This document shows, piece after piece, positions 42,839-51,050 of a stretch of 64,000 nt of DNA (positions are counted from its first letter, which is position 1; every line of letters starts with the position of its first letter). The position numbers and the translations under genes are program-made. The notes beneath the pieces were generated by a model that did no database searches, was not told the origin of the DNA, and saw only the letters and a program-made list of their open reading frames with translations. This DNA is from Chloroflexota bacterium (lineage in GTDB: Bacteria > Chloroflexota > UBA11872): assembly GCA_026706485.1 (NCBI GenBank), contig JAPOYR010000007.1:1-64000 (forward strand), in the 5' to 3' direction.

Positions 42839-43120
42839 GTCCTCCGGTGGCCCAGGCCGCGGGCGGTCTGGGAGATTCAGCCGTGGCCTGGGCGACACCA
42901 TCGCAGGCGGATCGAGTCCCCTCTCCCCACCGTGGGAGAGGGTTAGGGTGAGGGGGTCGGCCGATCCCACGCTGCAGGCAGCGGGAGCCACCGGACTCGC
43001 AGCGTGGGCCTCCGAAGGCGGGCCAACCAACGGTCGGGCATGGCCGCGCGTCGGTACACCTGTGGGGGCGGTTCGCAAACCGCCCCTACCAGACTTCCCG
43101 GCCTGAGCCGCCCGTTGTGC
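42839..43120. repeat. Intergenic repeats between convergent genes
   Basis: Family F-like arms (42844-42890 and 42964-43010) flank a family A unit (42920-42957, CTCTCCCCACCGTGGGAGAG). A family E-like palindrome (43062-43089, GGGGGCGGTTCGCAAACCGC plus CCCTAC) follows. Confidence 0.75.
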
Positions 43121-44020
43121 CTACGCCTTCGGCGAGCCGTTCGTGGGGGTGGGCGCGTGCCGCATCACTGCGTCGGAGTCGATCGAACGCAGGTGCAGAT
43201 CGCGCTGCGGGAACGGGATCTCGACGTCGTGCTCCCGGAACGCCTCGTCGATCTGGAAGTGCAAATCGCTGAGCGTCGCAAACCGCTCGCTGATGTCGGC
43301 GACGTAGCACAGGATGCGGAAATTGAGCGACGAGTCGCCGAACTCGAAGAAGAAGATGCGCGGCTCGGGGTCGTCGAGCACGTTCTCGTGGCCGTTGACG
43401 GCCTCGCGGATGAGGCGCTCGACCAGGCGCGTGTCGGAGCCGTAGGCCACGCCCACGATGAAGTCCACCCGCACGCGGCGGTCGTCGTGGGTCCAGTTGG
43501 TGACGGTGGTGGAGATGAGATCGCCGTTGGGCACTATGGCCTGGGTCTGGTCGAACTTGCGCAGCGTCGTGGCGCGAATGCTGATGCGCTCCACGGTGCC
43601 CAGCTCACCGCCCACGTCGATGATGTCTCCAACCTTCACGGGCCGCTCAACCAGCAGGATCACGCCGGAGACGAAGTTGTTAGCGATGTTCTGCAGGCCG
43701 AAGCCGATGCCCACGCCCAGGGCGCCGAAGATGATGAGGACGGAGTCCAGCTGCAGACCGATCGACTGAAAGCCGATGAAGAGGCCGACGAGAATGATGA
43801 GGTACCGGCCAAGGTTGCCGATGATGTGCAGCGTGCTTTCCTGGATGTCGGCGACCTGGCCAATGCGGCGCTCGATCAGCCAGCGCACACGGCCGGCGAT
43901 GATCCAGGTGATCGCCAGGATGACCAGCAGCACGACGATGCTGAGGGGCGTGATGGGCTCTTCCCCCAGGCTGAACATGGGCGCGTTGAAGGCGTCCCAC
44001 ACGGTGTTCCATAACTCCAT
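43121..44020 (-). CDS. Small-conductance mechanosensitive channel (MscS family)
   Basis: 299 residues. Three N-terminal membrane helices (ITPLSIVVLLVILAITWIIA, YLIILVGLFIGFQSI, VLIIFGALGVGIGFGLQNIA) lead into the conserved pore-lining helix and LQNIANNFVSGVILLVERPVKVGD. The beta domain has VPNGDLISTTVTNWT. It releases solutes on osmotic downshock. No large extra N-terminal domain is present, so it is of basic MscS size. Stands alone. Confidence 0.93.
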   Translation of the reverse strand: MELWNTVWDAFNAPMFSLGEEPITPLSIVVLLVILAITWIIAGRVRWLIERRIGQVADIQESTLHIIGNLGRYLIILVGLFIGFQSIGLQLDSVLIIFGALGVGIGFGLQNIANNFVSGVILLVERPVKVGDIIDVGGELGTVERISIRATTLRKFDQTQAIVPNGDLISTTVTNWTHDDRRVRVDFIVGVAYGSDTRLVERLIREAVNGHENVLDDPEPRIFFFEFGDSSLNFRILCYVADISERFATLSDLHFQIDEAFREHDVEIPFPQRDLHLRSIDSDAVMRHAPTPTNGSPKA

Positions 44021-44116
44021 CAGGCGTCTCCGGGGCTGGGTGGGGTCGTGGGCAGGTGCATGTTAAGGCAGCGTCTTGGGGATTGGGCCGGACTGGACAA
44101 CCTGAGCGGTCTGCGG

Positions 44117-44728
44117 CTACTCGAACCACCAGTAGTGCATCGGCGCGAGCCAATACGTCGCCGGGTCCTGTTCCTCTGGAAGCCGCTTGAGCGCGAGGTC
44201 GCGCCGCCAGCAACCGCTGAATCCTTCTCGCGCGGCCAGCGCCGCGATCACGGCGTCCCGCTCGTGATCGCTGATTCCGGGCTTGGCGTGGATTCCGAAG
44301 CAGCGTTTCAGCTCGTCGAATCGCTTCGGCTCGTCGAAACGGCAGCCCCAGGCTCGCAGGAACAGGCCGGGGTGGGATTCCGTGATGGACAGCTCGGGAA
44401 AGCAACAACGCAGCTCGACGGCGAACATGGCGCCTTGCGCCAGAACGGCTCCGTACAGCGAGTTGATGGCGAGCACCTTGCCGGGCGATGCGTTGCCGTA
44501 CTTGCACCGAAGCCAGCGGTCGGCCTTGCGGTCGCCTCGCTTGGCCGACGACAGCCACATGGGAGCGTCGATGCCTGCGCCCTGTGGCGTGCCCTGGATC
44601 CACTCGGCGGCTTCGTGGGCGGATGACACGCAGCCGGTCCTCGTGGCGCCGTCGGCGAAGAGCTCCGCGATGCCGAAGTTGCTTGTTCCGCCCGGATCGG
44701 CTCCGATCCAGACTGGCCGGCGGCTCAT
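44117..44728 (-). CDS. DUF429 family protein (predicted RNase H-like fold)
   Basis: 203 residues. It starts with WIGADPGGTSNFGIA, as in the DUF429 family; GIDAPMW and ITESHPGLFLRAWG hold the acidic and His positions, and SDHERDAVIAALAAREG is the C-terminal acidic motif. The family is predicted to be nuclease-like, with no settled function. Single gene. Confidence 0.8.
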   Translation of the reverse strand: MSRRPVWIGADPGGTSNFGIAELFADGATRTGCVSSAHEAAEWIQGTPQGAGIDAPMWLSSAKRGDRKADRWLRCKYGNASPGKVLAINSLYGAVLAQGAMFAVELRCCFPELSITESHPGLFLRAWGCRFDEPKRFDELKRCFGIHAKPGISDHERDAVIAALAAREGFSGCWRRDLALKRLPEEQDPATYWLAPMHYWWFE

Positions 44729-44810
44729 CAGGCCCTCGCCGAGCGCGGATCGCTCGCGTTTTCAGTCCAGGGAACTAGTAGCCAAATCCCGTCTACTCGG
44801 TCGCCAAACT

Positions 44811-44865
44811 TCCGTTCGTGGTGAGCTTGTCGAACCACGCCCTTCGACAGGCTCAGGGCGAACGG
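44811..44865. repeat. Complete family B element
   Basis: CCGTTCGTGGTGAGCTTGTC ... GCTCAGGGCGAACGG, two half-elements back to back. It is in the gap before the flavin amine oxidase gene end and matches 2257-2310 and 50926-50979. Confidence 0.8.
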
Positions 44866-44938
44866 GCCACGTGCGCCTTCCGGGTGGCGAGAGCTGGCTT
44901 GCGCTTGAATTGTCGCCAAGGCGGGCCTGATCCTGGAC

Positions 44939-46519
44939 CTAGCCCGCCATGACTCGCGCGTGGATCGAGTTCACCACCGTGTGGGCCGCCAGGGCGGCGC
45001 CTTCCTGCCAGCCGGGGAGCGCGGTTATCTGGTCGCCGGCAAAGTAGATGGCGCCGTCGGGGGCGAGGATCTCAGCGGGCGGCTGATAGCTCTCGGGCCA
45101 GGCGCCGAGCTGATAGGGCGCCTTGAGCCAGGCGCGGCTGACGCCCGCCTCGATCTCCTGCGCGTAGCCGGGGTGCAGGTGCTCGCCCTCGGCGATGGCA
45201 GTCCGCAGGCGCTCCGGTGGGGTCATGTTCGCCCAGCGCTCGCCCTGGCCCGGGAAGTCGTCCCAGATGTAGGCGCCCATGACGACGCCCTTCTCGCGGT
45301 GGTACCCGTTGGCCGGATACCAGATTTGGGTGATGTCCTGGTCGGTCCAGGAGATGCCGCCATAGATGGCGTGGTCATCCTCCCAGAACCGGCGGCGTGC
45401 CTGGAAGCCGATCTTGACCGCGGGCACGAAGGCGACGGACTCGATGGCGGCCTGGGTCTCGGAGGTGAAATCGTTGGGGATGTCCTTCAGAACCGGCGCG
45501 GGGATGGTGCAAATCACGAAGTCGGCGTCGAGGGCTTCGGTGACGCCGCTGCGTTGATTCCGGTGGACCACGCGGGCGCCGTCGGCGGTCTTGCGGATTT
45601 CTTCGACGACGCTGTTGTAGCGGATGAGCCGCCGGACCCGCGTCTCGAACGCCTTGGCGATGGCGTCCATGCCGCCCACGGGCTGGAAGAGGGTTGGATT
45701 CTGGTCGAGGAATTGGCTGAAGTGGAGCTTGTACTCCCAGAACTCCGAGCGAAGCAGCTCGCTGAAGTCCAGCGGATCGTTGACGTCCCCCGGCGCGAGT
45801 CCCGCGTTGACGGTTTCGCCCTGGTAGCCGCCGCGGTTCGAGCCGGCGTAGAGATAGTCGGGATCCAGGCCGCCGAACTCGACGAGCATGGGCAGCAGGC
45901 GCTCCTTGTCGTCGGCGGTCAGCGCGTCGTCGAGCGCGTTGCGGTTGATGGCCTTGGCCAGCAACTCCGCGATGTAGCCGCGCTGATCGGTCATCACCCG
46001 CCGCCCCACCACGGGCTGCCCGCCGAATCGCTCGGCGTTGTGAAAGAAGGCGGCGCGGTTGTCGTTGGTGAACATCTCGAGCTCGACGCCGAACTCCTTG
46101 CAATAACCAAGAATGATCCGGTGGTGGTAGGGAATGCGCGCCGGTCCGAGGTTGGCGTAGAGATGGTCCTCGTGGTCGAAGTCGACCCACTGCCGGCTGT
46201 CGACCTCGTGGATCACGTCGCCGGCGCGGGCGGTCAGGTTGCGACCTCCGGCGCGGTTGGTGGCTTCCAGGATGGTGCAGTGATAGCCCGCCTTGGATAG
46301 CTCATAGGCCGCCGTCATGCCCGAGATGCCGGCGCCCAGGATTACCACGCGCTTGCCGAAGCCCGAGCCGTCCGGCAGGTCCGGCGTGTCCGCCTTCGCG
46401 CTCGCCGGGCCCAACAGGCCCAGCGTGTTCATGGTGTGGTAGGTGGCCGCCACGCCCGCGGCCGAACCGACCAGGCGCAGGAACTGCCGCTTCGTCAGTC
46501 GCATCGTCATCGATGACAT
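44939..46519 (-). CDS. Flavin monoamine oxidase family protein with Tat-like signal
   Basis: 526 residues. The N-terminus LTKRQFLRLVGSAAG resembles a twin-arginine signal with K-R in place of R-R, so export is likely but not certain. FAD motif KRVVILGAGISGMTAAYELSKAG, then ILEATNRAGGRN, and the C-terminal flavin-contact block IYFAGDQITALPGWQEGA. Family members oxidise amines, polyamines or L-amino acids (for example tryptophan 2-monooxygenase and LAAO). The substrate is not evident. It is 155 nt after the solute-binding lipoprotein gene, on the same strand. Confidence 0.87.
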   Translation of the reverse strand: MSSMTMRLTKRQFLRLVGSAAGVAATYHTMNTLGLLGPASAKADTPDLPDGSGFGKRVVILGAGISGMTAAYELSKAGYHCTILEATNRAGGRNLTARAGDVIHEVDSRQWVDFDHEDHLYANLGPARIPYHHRIILGYCKEFGVELEMFTNDNRAAFFHNAERFGGQPVVGRRVMTDQRGYIAELLAKAINRNALDDALTADDKERLLPMLVEFGGLDPDYLYAGSNRGGYQGETVNAGLAPGDVNDPLDFSELLRSEFWEYKLHFSQFLDQNPTLFQPVGGMDAIAKAFETRVRRLIRYNSVVEEIRKTADGARVVHRNQRSGVTEALDADFVICTIPAPVLKDIPNDFTSETQAAIESVAFVPAVKIGFQARRRFWEDDHAIYGGISWTDQDITQIWYPANGYHREKGVVMGAYIWDDFPGQGERWANMTPPERLRTAIAEGEHLHPGYAQEIEAGVSRAWLKAPYQLGAWPESYQPPAEILAPDGAIYFAGDQITALPGWQEGAALAAHTVVNSIHARVMAG

Positions 46520-46599
46520 CGCTTCGTCTCCCCTATGCGCGCCTTCATCGCGCCCGGCGCGCTGGCAATCCTTAACCCGTCATGTGCGGCTGGTAGGAC

Positions 46600-46674
46600 T
46601 CATGCACGTTCGTAGAAGTCGATGGCGTTTCCGCCCAGCACGGCTGACGGTTCGCTGTCTGCGACTTTGGGGCA
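46600..46674 (-). pseudogene. Relic of an amidohydrolase C-terminus
   Basis: Directly after the TAA of the 46675 gene and in the same frame, 24 codons read CPKVADSEPSAVLGGNAIDF then YERA and a stop. The LGGNAxDFY end matches the C-terminus of the amidohydrolase at 47768 (RAALLGGNAMDFYQLR). This looks like the tail of a lost paralogue. Confidence 0.5.
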
Positions 46675-47733
46675 TTATGCCTGCGCGTTCCACATCTCGG
46701 CGCGGCGCATGAAGACCGTAGGGTCGTCGAGCCATTCGGCGTAGCCGAGACGCCGGTTGTCCGTCAGCCAGGCCATTCGCTCGTCGAGGCAGGACGCCAA
46801 CGCGGCGTCTTCGACGGCGAGGGTGAAACCGCCGTGCTCGACCCTCTCGTCGAGCGCGGTGACCGCGAACGCGCCGCCGGATGCGCGGGCGGCGTCGCGA
46901 TTGCCAACCTCGCCCCGGGCGATGGCATCGATCCGACCGTCACGCAGGGCCTGGAGCAGCTCGGTTTCGCCGGCGTCGTCGCCGAGGTAGATCACCTGGG
47001 GCAGGTTGTCTGACGGTGGATCGAGCCGTCGGCGGCCGTCGAGGTTCGGTGACGCACCGGCGGCGGTGACCGTATAGGCGGCGCTGCCGTCGGCAACCAA
47101 CGTGCCACGCGGGGTTTCCACGCGCGTCCCGGCGGTCAGTAAGCCCTGAGCGTCGACGAGACCCGTGAGCTCGAGCAGGCGGGCCTCGCCCGTGGTTCCG
47201 GCCAGCGCCCCGACTCGCACATCGCGGTGCAGATCGTCATAGACGGCCAGGCGCTCGGCGTCGGCGGCGCGCACGAGCAGGGACTGACGAAACGTGATGT
47301 GGCCGGACGTGAAGACGACGACCGGCCGGCCGACAGCGTCTCGGGTGCGCGAGTCGAGAATCGTGATCCCGCCGCCGATCAGGTCATAGTCGGGGCCGGC
47401 GGATTGCAGCCAGATATCGTCCCAGGCGGCGATGCCGCGGCGGACAAACGACAGCCCCGTGTCGTCCATGGCTTCGAGCGCAGTCAGCAGATCGGCTTCG
47501 TAGCCTCGGTGGGTATTGAAGCCAGCGGCATTGGGGTCCTCGTCAGCGCTGTAGCTCACCGGGGCAAAGAAGGCGTAGAAGCCAACGGTGAGCGTGCGGT
47601 TGTCGTCCGTGCATGCCTTGACGGCGGACGCGCCTTCCCCGCAGGCGACCAAGCCAAGCAGGGCGAGCAGGGCAATGCCACACGCAATCGCCCCGGCAAG
47701 CGCGGCCGACGGCGGCGCTACCGTTGCGCGCAT
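46675..47733 (-). CDS. Orphan solute-binding lipoprotein (extracellular family 3-like)
   Basis: 352 residues. Lipoprotein signal with lipobox LLGLVAC|GEGAS (Cys near residue 31). The mature part has the family 3 solute-binding layout: LTVGFYAFFAPVSYSADEDP, GYEADLLTALEAM, DLIGGGITI, RVGALAGTTGEARLL and DARIDAIARGE-like RDGRIDAIARGEVG. Such proteins bind amino acids or small organic acids. No permease or ATPase gene is adjacent, so it may share a distant transporter or act as a sensor. Confidence 0.8.
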   Translation of the reverse strand: MRATVAPPSAALAGAIACGIALLALLGLVACGEGASAVKACTDDNRTLTVGFYAFFAPVSYSADEDPNAAGFNTHRGYEADLLTALEAMDDTGLSFVRRGIAAWDDIWLQSAGPDYDLIGGGITILDSRTRDAVGRPVVVFTSGHITFRQSLLVRAADAERLAVYDDLHRDVRVGALAGTTGEARLLELTGLVDAQGLLTAGTRVETPRGTLVADGSAAYTVTAAGASPNLDGRRRLDPPSDNLPQVIYLGDDAGETELLQALRDGRIDAIARGEVGNRDAARASGGAFAVTALDERVEHGGFTLAVEDAALASCLDERMAWLTDNRRLGYAEWLDDPTVFMRRAEMWNAQA

Positions 47734-47767
47734 GGTCGTGCCAATACGGTGGCCGTGCCCGGCGCGC

Positions 47768-48616
47768 TCAACGCAGTTGGTAGAAATCCATCGCGTTCCC
47801 GCCCAACAGCGCCGCGCGTTCGCTCGGACTCAACCCGCCCAGCGCGGCCGTCACCCGCTCGAACGTGTCCTCGTAGGGAGCGGCCATGAGAGCCACCGGC
47901 CAATCGCTGCCCCAGATCAATCGGTCGATGTCGAACGCGTCGAGAACCGTGTCGACCGCCGGCTGGATGGTTTCCGTGGTCGGCGACGAGGGGCATTCGG
48001 TGAGCAGGCCCGAGACCTTCACCCGCAGGTGCTCATAGGGCGCCAGCGCGCGCATGCCCTCATGCCACGCCGAGAGGTCGCCCGACTCGAACGGCGGCTT
48101 GGCCATGTGATCCACGATCAGCTTCCCGCCGTCGTTTTCGCGCGCGATTGCCGGGATATGGGGCAGGTGCGGCGTTTTCACCAGCAATTCCACGATGTAG
48201 CCGCGCGAGACCACGGTGCGGATGCCGCGGCGCACGTCGTCGCGGGCCAGCCAGGCGGTGTCGGGCATGTTTTCGGCGCCGGCGCGCAGGCCCTTGAACC
48301 AGGGGCTGAGCGCCAGTTGATCCAGCTTGGCTTCAAGATCCGAGGCCGTGAGATCGAGGTTGGCGATCACGCCGACGACAAAGTCGTACTCGTCGCAGAG
48401 GTCCAGGTACCAGGGCTGCTCGGCCCAGGCCGTGCTCGCCTCGACGATGACCGAGCGATGCACCCCGGCGGCGTCCATGTGCGGCTTGAGCGTGGACGGG
48501 GTGTAGGTCTGGCGCAGCGTGTCGGGCATCGTGTCGTCCATCCATGGCAAGTGGGACTGTCCGATCACCCAATAGTGGTTGTGGGCGTCGACGACGAGCG
48601 GCGCGTCAGGCGTCAT
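47768..48616 (-). CDS. Amidohydrolase family protein (COG3618-type lactonase-like)
   Basis: 282-residue TIM barrel. VVDAHNHYWVIGQSHLPW gives the metal-binding HxH; KLIVDHMAKP, RVKVSGLLTE and LIWGSDWPVAL (catalytic Asp) follow; the C-terminus is ALLGGNAMDFYQLR. Relatives include L-fuconolactonase and other sugar lactonases, as well as 2-pyrone-4,6-dicarboxylate hydrolase. With the glycan-related genes nearby a sugar lactone is plausible. The solute-binding lipoprotein gene follows 34 nt downstream. Confidence 0.86.
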   Translation of the reverse strand: MTPDAPLVVDAHNHYWVIGQSHLPWMDDTMPDTLRQTYTPSTLKPHMDAAGVHRSVIVEASTAWAEQPWYLDLCDEYDFVVGVIANLDLTASDLEAKLDQLALSPWFKGLRAGAENMPDTAWLARDDVRRGIRTVVSRGYIVELLVKTPHLPHIPAIARENDGGKLIVDHMAKPPFESGDLSAWHEGMRALAPYEHLRVKVSGLLTECPSSPTTETIQPAVDTVLDAFDIDRLIWGSDWPVALMAAPYEDTFERVTAALGGLSPSERAALLGGNAMDFYQLR

Positions 48617-48667
48617 GGCTGATCTCTCACACGCGCGGGATGGCCGAGGGTACCAACGCGCTCACCA

Positions 48668-49495
48668 TCAGGTCTCCGACACTGCGTGGTCGGTTATCGG
48701 CTTGCCGCAGTGAGGGCATGCCGGCGGTCGCCTCGCGCTCCGCCGGGCCTCGAGTTCGTCCACGAACGCCGAGCCCAGGATGCCGGCCGGCAAGGCGAAG
48801 AGCCCGATGCCAAAGAGCGCAACCACGGCGCCCAGGATTCGCCCAAGCGGCGTCGCCGGCGCCAGGTCCCCGTAGCCCACCGTGGTCAGCGTCACCATGC
48901 CCCACCACATGGCGGCCGGGATGCTCGAAAAGCCCTCGGGCTGGGCGTCGCGCTCCGCCAGGTACATCAGCACCGACGCCATGAACAGGAGAATGAACGT
49001 GACGAACAGCGTGGAGAGCAGGGCGTTCCGCCGGCTGCGGAGGACCGTGCCGATGATCTCCACAGACTCGGAGTAGCGCGTGATCTTGACCAGCCGGAAC
49101 ACCCGCAGCAACCGCAGCGAGCGCACGAAGCGCAGGTCGGCCGTCACCAGCAGCGGGATGTAGAACGGCAGGATGGCGATCAGGTCCATCAGCACCAACG
49201 GTTGGACCGCGAACCGTAGCCGTCCCTTCACCGGATGCGCATAGTCGGGGTCTTCCGTGCACGCCCACACGCGCACGAGGTATTCCCCGGTGAAGATCGC
49301 CACGGACACGATCTCGAACACCAGAAAGGCGCCGCTGGCCTGCTCGCCCAAGGGCGCGATCGTCTCGAGGGCGATCGCCAGCAGGTTGAGGCCGATGAGC
49401 GTGATAAGGGCGGTGTCGAACAGGTGGCTCGGGCGGTCGCCTTCGGGCGTCGGCTCGACGATCTCGTAGGCGCGACGCTTGATCCGGCTATACAT
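48668..49495 (-). CDS. Voltage-gated potassium channel with C-terminal zinc-ribbon tail
   Basis: 275 residues, six membrane helices. The S4 voltage sensor has spaced arginines (LRFVRSLRLLRVFRLVKITRY), the selectivity filter is TLTTVGYGDLAP, and S6 reads ILGAVVALFGIGLFALPAGIL. This is the Kv-like single-subunit bacterial form. After S6 the short tail ends CPHCGKPITDH, a CxxC with possible metal ligands, instead of an RCK domain. Stands alone. Confidence 0.92.
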   Translation of the reverse strand: MYSRIKRRAYEIVEPTPEGDRPSHLFDTALITLIGLNLLAIALETIAPLGEQASGAFLVFEIVSVAIFTGEYLVRVWACTEDPDYAHPVKGRLRFAVQPLVLMDLIAILPFYIPLLVTADLRFVRSLRLLRVFRLVKITRYSESVEIIGTVLRSRRNALLSTLFVTFILLFMASVLMYLAERDAQPEGFSSIPAAMWWGMVTLTTVGYGDLAPATPLGRILGAVVALFGIGLFALPAGILGSAFVDELEARRSARRPPACPHCGKPITDHAVSET

Positions 49496-49568
49496 CAGGC
49501 GCTGATCTCTGCGTTGGTGCGTCTACGGCGTACCGGCCGAGCCGCTCCCTGTCAATCCCGCGGGCGTG

Positions 49569-50867
49569 TCACTCCGGAACTGTCAGCGGCGCCAGCATCT
49601 CGTCGGTGATGAACTTGCCCAGCGAGAAGAGCTTGCGGTCGGTGTACCAGAGGATGCGGCGCCCGTCGCGCTCGGTGAGGCTGGAGTACATGGACAGCCA
49701 CCACATGTAGAGCGGGAACACGCCCACCTTTTGCGTGTCGAACAGCAGCAGCGGCTCGCTGAACCACACGGGCTGATAGGCGTCGGGGCGGTACTCGCCG
49801 ACGGCCAGGAACTGCGGGCGGCGGCTCTCCAGCGCGAGCGGGCCCTTGCCGCCGTAGCCCCAGCCGTCGTGGTTCTGAAACAGCAGCAGGTAGCGCCCGT
49901 CCTCCAGCCTGTACATCGGCGAGGGCGAATTGGGGTTGAGCATCGGCTCGCCGCCGTCCGTGAAGCGCAGCACCTCGGTGGGGCGCCAGGTGAGGGCCTC
50001 GGCATCGTCGGACACCGTGTACCAAAGCTCGCCGTTGGCGGTGCGCATCTCGGCGAAGAGCCGGCCATCCGGCAGCAGCACCAGCCCCGGCTCCTCGCAG
50101 AAGGTGTAACCGTCGGACGCCTGCGGCTCGAAGCTGACCGGCACCTGGATGAGGTTCTCGTCCTCGGGCAGCCAGGTGATCCGCACGTCCTTGGGATGCG
50201 GGCCGTCGTCGATATTCTCGAAGCGCAGGAACTCGCAGCGAAACTCGCGAAACATGCCGTTGGGCCTGTCGCCCATGTGCGGCACGTAGGGCTTGGGCGT
50301 GATGTACTGCGCCGCCCAGCGGGTGAGCGCCACGACGTGACGGCCCTTGGCGTCGCGAATGGGCTTCTGCCACACGATCCCCATCGGCGGCACCGCGGGG
50401 TCCGGGTGGTCGATGGGCGTGCGGCGGTACTCGATGTCGACCCCGCCGTCGATCCAGGTGTGGCCGTCGTCGTCCGAGTAGCGGCAGCGCAAGTGGGCGT
50501 TGAGGGCGTTTTCGCCGTAGCCGACGGAGCGGTTGTAGTAGCAGTAGATGCGCCCGCTGGACGCGATGACGGGAAAGCCGAAGCTGCTCACCTGGCCGGC
50601 CGGCCCGGCCGGGTGAATCTGCGCGGGCTCGGTCCAGGTGTGACCGTGGTCCGAGCTGCGGGCGAAGTAGACGCCGTAGTCGCGGGCGTCCGGCTCGTAG
50701 GCCAGGGTCCAGATCGCGAGCAGATCGCCGCCCGGCGTGTAGTCGACCAGCACGTGGTCCTGGTGCTCGGGGTGTTCGGGCACCCGCGTGGGCAGGTGCA
50801 GCACCAGGTCCGGGTCCGTGCGCCGCCAGTCCTTGCTGTAGCAGGCGTAGTCGCCTTCAACCGGCAT
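49569..50867 (-). CDS. Sialidase-like (BNR/Asp-box) protein, copy 1
   Basis: 432 residues, no signal peptide. Predicted six-bladed propeller: Asp-box-like motifs SSDHGHTWTEP, YSDDDGHTWIDG and a degenerate VSDDAEALTWRPT. Sialidase-like blocks CEEPGLVLLPDGRLFAEMRT and GWGYGGKGPLALESRRPQF follow. Family proteins cleave sialic or related acidic sugars, but many BNR proteins have other glycosidase roles. It is paralogous, in inverted orientation, to the gene at 54305. Confidence 0.82.
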   Translation of the reverse strand: MPVEGDYACYSKDWRRTDPDLVLHLPTRVPEHPEHQDHVLVDYTPGGDLLAIWTLAYEPDARDYGVYFARSSDHGHTWTEPAQIHPAGPAGQVSSFGFPVIASSGRIYCYYNRSVGYGENALNAHLRCRYSDDDGHTWIDGGVDIEYRRTPIDHPDPAVPPMGIVWQKPIRDAKGRHVVALTRWAAQYITPKPYVPHMGDRPNGMFREFRCEFLRFENIDDGPHPKDVRITWLPEDENLIQVPVSFEPQASDGYTFCEEPGLVLLPDGRLFAEMRTANGELWYTVSDDAEALTWRPTEVLRFTDGGEPMLNPNSPSPMYRLEDGRYLLLFQNHDGWGYGGKGPLALESRRPQFLAVGEYRPDAYQPVWFSEPLLLFDTQKVGVFPLYMWWLSMYSSLTERDGRRILWYTDRKLFSLGKFITDEMLAPLTVPE

Positions 50868-50925
50868 TGGCGCCCTCCATTCGGTAGCTTCGTGCGACGG
50901 GCCTAGGGTATGCGCGAGCGCCTCC

Positions 50926-50979
50926 CCGTTCGTGGTGAGCCTGTCGAACCACGCCCTTCGACGGGCTCAGGGCGAACGG
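50926..50979. repeat. Complete family B element
   Basis: CCGTTCGTGGTGAGCCTGTC ... GCTCAGGGCGAACGG, between the GH42-like gene and sialidase copy 1. Confidence 0.8.
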
Positions 50980-51050
50980 AACTGTAGTCGCCTGCTTGGT
51001 GCGCGTCCCTGAGGCTCGCGCATGCGCCCCAGACTCATCGGAGTTTCGGG

